Source of the DNA: Lonicera japonica
Taxonomy: Eukaryota; Streptophyta; Magnoliopsida; Dipsacales; Caprifoliaceae
Length of the DNA stretch: 64,000 bases
NCBI GenBank assembly: GCA_021464415.1
Contig: CM038468.1
Span: forward strand, 36,444,969-36,508,968
Reading direction: 5' to 3'
A program made the translations under genes and the position numbers. Shown one piece after another: positions 55,579 to 64,000 of the stretch (the first letter of the stretch is position 1; every line of letters begins with the position of its first letter). The notes beneath the pieces were generated by a model, which saw nothing but the letters and a program-made list of their open reading frames with translations, made no database searches and was not told the origin of the DNA.

Positions 55579-57270
55579 TAGAAATAGCACACTACAACAT
55601 TTCTTCAATTGCATACAATCTCTCTTGTTATTCCTCAAATACATATATTTTAGAGAGAGAAAGAGAGAGTTTTAGAGAGAGAAAATGGTACAAGTGAAGA
55701 AGGTGAAGTTGGGTTCCCAGGGACTAGTGCTATCAAAGCAGGGACTGGATTGTATATATGGGTATTTCTGCCTTTTTCGGACCACCCAAACCCGAAGATG
55801 AAATGATAGCTTTGATCCGCCATGCCATAGACAGTGGAGTCACCTTCCTTGATACCTCTGATTTCTATGGTCCTCACATCAATGAAATCCTTGTTGGCAA
55901 GGTATATATATTAATTCACCTTCTTTCATTTTTTTAACTAAAGAAAGAAGGCCTATGTTTATTCATTTTACTAGATCGAGTTGATTAGTCTAGTAATAAA
56001 TGTCTCCACCTAAATATGGGGAGATTTTTAGTTCAAGTCTCAGTCGAGACAAAGAGGGTTTTATAGTTATTTATAGTAAGAGGAAGAAACTTGAACCTTC
56101 CCTTTATTACAACATTAACAAAAATATCCCCTACACTGGATGAGTACGTGCCTTACCAATCCAATTAGGTTAGCCCACTCGGTGTAATATTCATTCATTA
56201 ATAAATTTTAAGTTTATTTTTTTAAATATATATACACAGACAAACCTAGAGTTAGAACAAATAGGTAGCTTAAAGTGAACTAGTTTCATGCACTGGGTTT
56301 TTGAGAATCACACCCATCTGTCTAACTCTAGGAGTCTAGGTTGATGTTGAGAATCACACCGAATTTGACGAAAGTCAAACCTGAGATTCCTATTTTAACT
56401 TATTACAAAATATAATCATGCCGTGCAATTCATAGTCCAAAACAGTGAGTTTCTACTGAAAAACAGCGTGTCTCACTGATAGAGGTCATGACACGAATTA
56501 TTTGGGCCCCTAATTCGAGTCAAACTAGCTTAGTCGCCCAAAATTTTAGCGTCGTCACTTTTTAAGCCCAATGGGCTTTCAACTATATATATAGTGTGGC
56601 CAAATAGTCTTCGATCTATGTGCTACTTGTTCTATATCAAGAGCTTGCTCTAGGATGGACTGAGAATAAGGTCCAATATTGCAATTTTTTTATTTGTGAA
56701 TTGTATTGAACAACTCTTATCTTTGAATCAGAAAAAAGACATAAGAAATTTAATAGTATTATGGAGAGAAGTGAAAAAAAATATAGAGGACATGGGTTAA
56801 AAAAAGACTAGAAATGTAAATAGTGGGACCGGGGGATATAAATAAAGACTAATATAAAATTAGGCTATAAACGTTATAAAATTAGACGAAAAGCCTCTTG
56901 CTCAATTCATATTGAAGTTTGTAATTCTTGAACATATTCGGTTCACGGATAAACTCAGTGTTCAAACAGTCATAGAAGGAGAGCCTTTTTGTTCTTAAAA
57001 ATAGCTAAAAATGATTTTATTTTAAACAAAATTCAAAATTCAAAAAAAAAGCTGTATTTTGTTTATAAATTTATGGATTGTGGGAAGTTTTCTCCCCTGT
57101 GATGATGGTGGCATGTATGAATAATGATGAATTTGATGAAATGAAATGTAGGCATTTAGGGGGGGGGGGGGGGGGGGGGGGAGGGGGGATATAGAGAGAA
57201 GGTGCAATTGGCCACAAAATTTGGGGTGGTGTTGTACATTGACAGAAAAATGAATGTGTGTGGCGAGCCA
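55579..57270 (+). pseudogene. Broken tandem copy of the aldo-keto reductase
   Basis: Exon 1 is at 55685-55901, close to the intact gene ([20 protein letters not shown] at its start) but with a 4-bp insertion after the TGTAT near 55749-55757 that shifts the frame. The TATA box is mutated to TAGAAATA (55579-55586). Intron 1 is longer. Exon 2 begins after AG at 57151 and continues to about 57270, but a run of roughly 30 G residues interrupts it near 57159-57188. After the equivalent of residue 103 the sequence changes to transposon-like DNA; exons 3-5 are gone. Three independent lesions make it a clear pseudogene of the neighbour. Confidence 0.93.
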
Positions 57271-57501
57271 TCAATAAGGCTATGTTCTTTAAGCATGATT
57301 TTGAGATAAAATTTGGTAAATCCCATGATTTACGCTATTTAATTATGATTGTTCTTTTGGATAAGTTTTTATATTTTTAAATTATATCAAATTTTGAAAT
57401 CCTGTAAACTATGTGATTTCATAATCCACTCAAAAGTTAGGATTTTGGAATCTCGCGTTGAATTTCAAAAGTTTTGTGAAAAACCACACAGCACCAGCAC
57501 C
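57271..57501. other. Unclassified insertion-like sequence
   Basis: AT-rich sequence replacing the rest of the AKR pseudogene. It begins near GGCTATGTTCTTT, reminiscent of a MITE end, but no partner end was found. Confidence 0.4.
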
Positions 57502-58194
57502 CAGTGGCGGAGCCAGGATTTCTGGTCAGGGGGGCCAAACGCGATAATAAAAAAATAAAAATTTGCATATACTATAATAAGACCAAAATTAAAATATCAT
57601 ATTAAAAAACCTAACATTTTACGCATCAAAAATCAAAATGAATAATAACCAACAAACAAAAATATTAACAATTTAAAAAGAAAATCAACATTAAAATACC
57701 TAATTCTTAATATTCAAAATTTTAAAACAAAATATATAAGATTATGAAAAAGAAATCTAACCTAAAATACCAGAACAAATGAAAAATAAAGATGAAAAAA
57801 AAAACTACTGCACTACTAATTGTTACTACCCAAAAAAAAATAAAAACTGTGTTTTAGAAAAAAAAAAAAAAAAAAAAAGAACAACAGTAAGAAGAAATGG
57901 GAGAAGGTGCCTTACTTGTCTTGCCTTGTTCTAAGATATAACATAGTTAATATTGCAAAGTCAGACCTTATACTTACAAACTTATTTACACACTCCACCT
58001 CCCGCCTAAAACCAACACGTGACATTGCTTACCCAGTATATATTACAGCGCAGCGCCCCCAACTATGACATATATTACACAATGGCCCCTACTTTTTTTC
58101 TTTTCGCATATAAACCCCCTATACTCTTTAAATTTTTTCCAAAAGTCCAGGTGAGGCCATCACCCCACCTGGCCTCCATGTGCCTCCGCCTCTG
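57502..58194. mobile_element. Non-autonomous hAT (Tip100-like) element, 693 bp
   Basis: Left end CAGTGGCGGAGCCAGG; right end on the reverse strand CAGAGGCGGAGGCAC, so the 11-bp TIR CAG(T/A)GGCGGAG matches at 10 of 11. Flanks are CCAGCACC (57494-57501) and CCAGCTCC (58195-58202), an 8-bp TSD with one mismatch. A-rich interior, no transposase. Confidence 0.75.
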
Positions 58195-58588
58195 CCAGCT
58201 CCAGCACCGAAAATAGTGTACAACACCGAAAAATGTAATCCACCAAAAATTACATTGGAAAATACAAAACATAACAATCCAACCCATAAATTATTACACG
58301 GATCTTCTGCTATTTATGTAATTATCTCAAGAGGAATATCATTTGAAAGTTGAAAAAAACAATTTAGATTTACATATTTTCGCTGAGTCATTCTTTAGAT
58401 TTCACCGTGTACAAATTTTGTACATGGAGGTACTAATTATGCACAAATACGTATCAATTTTGTACAAGTACGTACAATTAATAGCGAAAGTACACTTAGA
58501 GAGAGAAAAGTTCATACAAAATCATCAAAATTATTTGTTTCTCTCTTAGATCTGTTGACTTACCATATTGATTTGAGGGATGGACGGA
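58195..58588. other. Spacer, nothing recognised
   Basis: No gene or repeat supported. GTACAAATTTTGTAC-like short palindromes lie near 58410-58480. Confidence 0.4.
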
Positions 58589-59631
58589 TGATGCGCCAAG
58601 AAATTAGTATATATTGTAACCCACTAATATATATTTTGGAGATCGTATATGATTATAGTTGTAATGTTTTTAGTGTTTTTCAGGTGCTTGGAATTTAATG
58701 AAAAATATTGACTTTTGAATGTAATTTGAAGTTGAAACGAAAAAATTAAGATGAAAATAAAATAAATTGGAATAAAGATGTATACCAACTTTTTGTGCTA
58801 CATATTTTTACAGAATATATTCTAACCAAGTGGGCCAAGCCCATCACAGCAGGCCAGCTTCAAGCCTTGGCAAATTAAATCAAAGCCCATTCATTAAGCT
58901 CAAGCCCACCTATTAAAGCCCTCATGCTATCTCAAGTATAAAGCCAGCAGCCGCAACAATCAAAGGGCGAATTTTTTTTTTCTCTCCTTCCTTGCACGCT
59001 TATCGAGAGAAGAGAGCCGCAAGCCTTTTCTTACTAGAATTGTTTTTTCTTTTTTAATTTATTTACACGTATTAAGTAAATATTTAATTTATTTATTTAT
59101 ATATTATTTAATTATATTTTGTGTTTTAATCAGAAGTATGCTAAATTAAGTTATTTTTTAAGGTTAAGAATGAGTATATTTGATTGGTTCTATTGCACGA
59201 ATTCATACTGATTGATTCTACCAATTTAATGTCTTAATGTTAAACATAATTATTCCTATTGAATTCCTATTTTAATTGAAAAAACAAAAGTAATAAATTT
59301 GGATTCTCATTATAATTTGTTGGATTTAGTTTATTATTTGTTGAAAGCGGATATAAATTGTATTTTGACGGATATAGTAAGTGTTTTGATCTTATACATG
59401 TATTTGCCTATGGAAGAATTAACTCTTAGATTTTAAGAATTAATTGGCTTTATTTGATTTTATATTTCGCATCTAATTTCTCCCAATTTCAAGGCTAGAT
59501 TAGGAATTAATTATAATTAGTGAGTGAAATACGTATGTTCCATCCGCCAGTCTCTTAGGGTTCGACCTCGCTCTTACTTAAGTTATACTAGCATCCAATT
59601 CGTGCACTTATAAGTAAATAAAACATCTACA
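58589..59631 (+). repeat. 5' LTR of Athila-like element L (about 1043 bp)
   Basis: Starts TGATGCGCCAAG and ends ACATCTACA. A TATAAAG box lies near 58936-58942. The following primer site (59639-59659, TTTAGCATCGTTGCTAGGGA) is a diverged tRNA-Asp-type gypsy PBS. Confidence 0.75.
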
Positions 59632-59838
59632 ATAAGTTTTTAGCATCGTTGCTAGGGACTTGAAAATTCGTCTTCGCACCATCTTATTAATTTAGATTAT
59701 TTCCTTCTGCTAGTTCCCTTTAAAAAAAAGAAAAAAAAAAGAGTAGAGTAATGTATGAGTATTGTTTGGGAGCGTGATGTTAAGAGATTAAATAGTATAG
59801 AGAACTTAGAACTCAATCCTTTGTTTTAGGAAGGAACA

Positions 59839-62565
59839 ATGGCTGAAGAAAAAGAAGAGGCGAAAGCTTTGAAGGAGCTTTTCTCTCTTATCATTTCCAA
59901 CCCGCTGTCATGCATCATTTTGCCTCCCACTACCTTAAACCACTTCAAGCTTAAACCGCAAGTGATGCAACTTCTTCCTAATTTTCATGAAATTGATCAA
60001 TAAAATCCTTACGTCCATATTAAGGATTTTCTAGAAATTTGAACCAGTTTCAAGTTTTTAAATTTTTCTGATGAGTAAGTTCGTTTACATTTAATTCCTT
60101 TTCCCTGAAAGGGAAAGCAAAAGATCTCTTAATGCACTACCTTCCACGTCCATCACTGGTTGGGAGATTTTCGTTTCCAAATTTTTTTCTAATTTTTTTC
60201 CTATGTCAAAGACAAATGAACTCCGAAGACAGATATTCGATTTTTGTCAAAAAGATTATGAAAATTTTTATGAAACTTGTAAAAGATTTAAGGACCTACT
60301 TTTGATATATCCCAACCATGGTTTTGAAACATGGGGACTAATCCAGTTCTTTTACAATCGGTAGGCTCAAACCAATCGAAATATGATTGAGTCCATCAAT
60401 AGTGGAACTTTCCTTAGTATCACAAAAGATGAATCTTATAATTTCCTTGAGAATCTTTCCAATAGTTCTCAGTAATGGGATTTCTCTTCTTATAGAAATT
60501 CATCATCTCAAGTTAAGAAGGAATTCAAGAAAAAGGGCATCTTTAAGCTATTTGAAAGCGTAGAAACTTGAAGGCAGTCAGATAGTCTCTCAAAGAAACG
60601 TGAAGCATTAACTCAGCGGTTAGATGGTAATTTTATCAATCATATTCAAGCTGAAATCACCCAAATTTTTTGTGGACTCAAGCCCAACCCATACCCAATA
60701 TGGCTGCCCCATCAGCTAATGTTCCACGACAGCAGCCACCTCCTAGTTTCCATCTTCAAGTCAGTTCTTACCCGCTTGTTTCGCCTACTCTATCACCCCA
60801 TGTCACTCCACAACAATTCATTCAAGTTACCACCCAAAATAATCAGACTTCAAGTCAACTTTTGCAAGAAGTCAGGAATAACGGCCTCATGAACACTCAA
60901 ACCATCATTAGGTTAGAGAGCCAAATAGGTCAGATGGCGAGTCAATTGGGTGAGAGAGAAAAAAGTAAATTTCCAAGTCAGCCAATTCCGAATCCTAAAG
61001 GTGTTTCCTCAAGTAAGATAGCTCCTAACCGACCAAATACACCAACACATGGGCAAGTTCAAGACATCACCATAGTTAGGTCAGGAAAAGTAATTAATAA
61101 TAAAGTGAGAAAGCCGGATAGCAAGGATGAAGAGAAAGAAGAAAAAGAAGAGCAGATTCCAACTGAGGTTGAGCATACACCTCAAGTTGTAAACCAAGCT
61201 CCTCTTGCTAAGCAAGCAAGTGAAAATACCTCGTGTATGACTTTTGTTCCTAAAGCCCCATTTCCTCATAGGCTGAAAGGCAATAACAAGGGTACTCAAT
61301 TCGAAGAAACCTTAGAGGTGTTTAAATAAGTTCAGATAAGCATCCCACTACTTAATTCCATTAAGCAAGTAAATACTTGGTAACTTAAAAGAGGGGGACA
61401 AATGTTCTGAAGAAGACATTATTAGCTGAATAAGAAAGCTCCATTATTCAATGCAAGATCTCTGTCAAGTATAAGGACCCTGGTTTTCCAACAATTTCTT
61501 GGAAGATAGGAGATCATCATATCGAGCGAGCTTTGATATATTTTGGGGCTAGTGTGAACTTACTGCCATATTCTATTTACGTGCAGCTGCATTTAGGAGA
61601 TTTGAAGACTACGCCAATGACAATCCCACTTGTCGATCGATCAGTGAAAATTCCTATATGTGTCGTTGAAGTTGTTCTAATTAAGGTAGACACTTTCTAC
61701 TTTCCAGTAGACTTTGTTGTCCTTGATACCGAACCTGTTCAAAACATAAAAGACCAGATTCCTGTAATTTTATGGTGACCATTCCTTGCTACATCCAACG
61801 CCCTAATTAATTGTATAAATGTTATGATGAAAATTTCTTTTAGGAATCTCACTATTAAGCTGAATATTTTTTACATTAGCAAGACCTCAATAGACATAGA
61901 TAATGATGATTTTGGACAAATCAATTTGATTGACAGTCTAATAGATGAATCTTTCTTACAAACCTTTAAAGATGACCCATTAGAGGCTTGCCTGTCCCAT
62001 TTTGGCTGTGATTTCGATATAGATGAATCTATAAAGCAAGTCAATGCGCTCTTAGATTCAGTGCCTGTCATGGGTACTCATTCCTTCTAACCAAAGCCAG
62101 AACCTATCAATCTCTCATCAACTCCCTGATCTCCTTCCATCGAAGAACCACCAAAGCTGGACCCGAAGTCCTTACCTGATAATATGAAGTACGCTTTTTT
62201 AAGTCTAGAAGAATCATTGCCTGTTATCATAGTTTCTAATTTTGATATTTCTCAAGAAAAGCAATTACTTGAAATCCTTTATGAGCATAAAGAATCTATT
62301 AGGTGGTTAATCGCAGATTTAAAAGGGATCAGCCTATCAGTAGTCATGCAGAAGATTCAGTTATATGGGAACTCAAAACCTTCTCATGAATCGCAAAGGA
62401 AACTGAATCTAGTAATGCAAGAAGTAGTTAGGGCCGAGTTACTTAAGCTTTTAGATGCGGGTATTATCTATTTGATATTCGATAGTGAGTGGGTGAGCCA
62501 TGTGCAAGTAGTTCCTAAGAAATCAAGAATTACAATGGTAGTTGTTGGTGCGTAAAACTAAATAG
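59839..62565 (+). pseudogene. Athila-like gypsy gag-protease-RT (element L), truncated
   Basis: ATG at 59839 (MAEEKEEAKALKELFSLIIS). The gag block, about 59960-60500, has several stops; the C-terminal gag part is open at 60670-61329 (GQMASQLGEREKSKFPSQPI; DITIVRSGKVI). The protease region is 61533-61778, where the active-site DLGA is replaced by YFGA, so it is inactive. 61824-62090 is the spacer before RT. 62184-62555 begins RT (KESIRWLIADLKGIS; LDAGIIYLIFDSEWVSHVQV), and then the sequence stops matching. Rest of RT, RNase H and integrase missing. Related in layout to element E but clearly diverged from it. Confidence 0.83.
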
Positions 62566-64000
62566 GGATAGTTTGGACCAAACAACAATGATTAGTTCAC
62601 TGCTGATCGATTATGGGAAGATTACGCCTCTATGATGCACCAAATATAAGGTGGGAGAAGCAATAAGTAAAGGCATATATCATTGAACTAGTTTACCTGA
62701 ACCGTCCTAGAGATAGGAGGAATCGAGAGAAAAATTGAATGAAATTGTAAGAGTTAAGGTTAGGATAAGGAATTTGTGTCAATGTACGCATTCATATTCT
62801 AATTAATGAAATCAAATCATCTTCCAATTCATGATTGCCTCTGCTTAAATTGAATCCATGAACAATGTTCTTGAAAAATACGAGCATAAAAACCCAAATC
62901 AAGGAAGCCGAAACTATCATAAAAACATTGAAGGTGCCGAGGGTATATACACTAAGGTGCCGAAGTTATCAAAAGGCAGAACATACACTGAGGGTGTTGA
63001 TAAGGGGACCTGAATAAGTCTCCAAAGACTGACATCTCCATTCATCATTTGTACTGAGAGTGCACTACTCACATCATCATAAGCTCTTGATTGTCCTGCC
63101 AATCAAATTAAAAATCATGACATTAAGGGTATAGTCAAATCAACGAAATAAATTAATCACTAAGGTCCCCTCTCACAAAAAAATTAACCAGTCGCTAAAG
63201 ATCCCGACTTGTTCCTAAACAAGCATATTATTAGTGAGAACCCTCCCACGACTGAGGGTAATGGCCAAAGCAGCTTCGCACATGAACTCTGTCAGGACTC
63301 AAGAATCAAAACAACTCATACAAGCACAACTCTTCAAGATCGAGGCAGAAAGTATGATTAGCAAGATCCCTGGATGGAAGCGCACCACCCGCTCAATCCG
63401 CAACTAGTGTACTTCTATCTCGTTACAAGTGTCACTAACACTAACCCAATCACCAAAAATTAATATTTGTCTTCTAAGTGTTGCAATATTCTTGAAAAAA
63501 ATATTCGGTCTTGCATGCATACATTTGCACTTACATAAATTTAGAGTAACGTAACATACTTTCTAAATCATGCAACTCAAGATTCAAAATATTTTCACAA
63601 ATCAAACTTTCAAACAAAGATGAGATAATTTAAGAAGCATACAAATACTCGAAATTCGGGAAAGCATGGCATGAGCATTTACATAGTGCAATGCACATGA
63701 GCACTTGCAAAAGTGTACCATACGATGATTAAAGAACATATGAGCACCAGGTTCCATGACCTACTAGACAGGCTCAATAGGGGGAACCACTACATCCTGG
63801 TGGATACCTCGACTGATATCATACTTATCCACTCAACACCTTCTAATCATCACAACAGGGGAAACCATTGTATCTCAATAAATACCTCAGCACACCCCTA
63901 ATCATCATCATCATAGGAAGCAATCCATAGCAACCCATCCGCAATAGGCATAATACCCTCCAAAGAATTCCCGGGTAAGCAACCTGATGAAAATCTAAGC
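62566..64000. other. Unassigned sequence to the window end
   Basis: No frame, RNA or element end recognised. Phrases such as GAGGGTATATACACTAAGGTGCC and a GGGGAAACCATTGTATC / GGGGGAACCACTACATC pair (63780-63880) suggest another LTR or repeat, unproven. Confidence 0.4.

Noticed and set aside
57159..57188. G-quadruplex regulatory element
   Set aside because: The G run lies inside a dead exon; it is more simply a homopolymer expansion, possibly with sequencing error.

Overview
This is a nuclear window from a flowering plant, most likely a dicot. It is AT-rich, its one intact gene has five exons with GT/AG introns, and nearly everything else is plant LTR retrotransposon of recognisable lineages (Tork- and Sirevirus-like copia; Athila- and Tat-like gypsy) plus small DNA transposons. 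Nothing suggests a bacterial, organellar or viral source. All boundaries, target-site duplications (TSDs) and repeat counts were read by eye.

Layout. 1-2.6 kb: the 3' end and LTR of a copia element. 2.6-9.0 kb: a decayed copia element (gag, integrase, RT, RNase H remnants, 3' LTR at 8550-9028) holding a MITE (5064-5452) and a solo gypsy LTR with a perfect TSD (6463-8100). 10.0-15.7 kb: a complete recent copia insertion with 720-bp LTRs, TSD AGTAT and a broken pol. 15.7-19.6 kb: non-coding, with a 0.6-kb direct duplication. 19.6-23.5 kb: a minus-strand Tat-like pol remnant (RNase H, integrase) with an antisense plus-strand ORF behind it. 23.5-36.6 kb: an LTR-like block of that element split by an 11.75-kb non-autonomous gypsy element (24662-36414, TSD ACAAG), which itself contains a truncated minus-strand Athila-like element (26475-30771). 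36.6-42.6 kb: a minus-strand Tat-like element (gag, protease, RT, 5' LTR) interrupted by a solo LTR (37459-39246, TSD ATTAG) that contains a MULE-type MITE (38434-38743, 9-bp TSD). 42.6-46.6 kb: a truncated Sirevirus-like copia and an LTR-like block. 50.2-52.7 kb: the only intact host gene, an AKR13-type aldo-keto reductase. 55.6-57.3 kb: its broken tandem copy. 58.6-62.6 kb: an Athila-like element truncated in RT.

The most interesting signal is not a gene. Several unrelated transposons here carry arrays of short inverted repeats (dyads, 12-22 bp), each family with its own sequence but the same layout: 3-10 copies, centre-to-centre steps clustering near 20-21, 31-34 or 41-43 bp, usually just upstream of a TATAAATA box in U3. 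Examples are 10035-10225, 24768-25030 and 23886-24357; an E-family LTR has paired dyads in a 61-bp repeat (30358-30516). In two Tat-like elements the same dyad recurs upstream of a second, antisense promoter driving an extra ORF (33362-33444; 19591-19682), which would put sense and antisense transcription under one binding activity. Two MITEs carry 5-6 dyads at about 33-bp steps. This is the candidate for an undescribed regulatory or structural system; function is inference.
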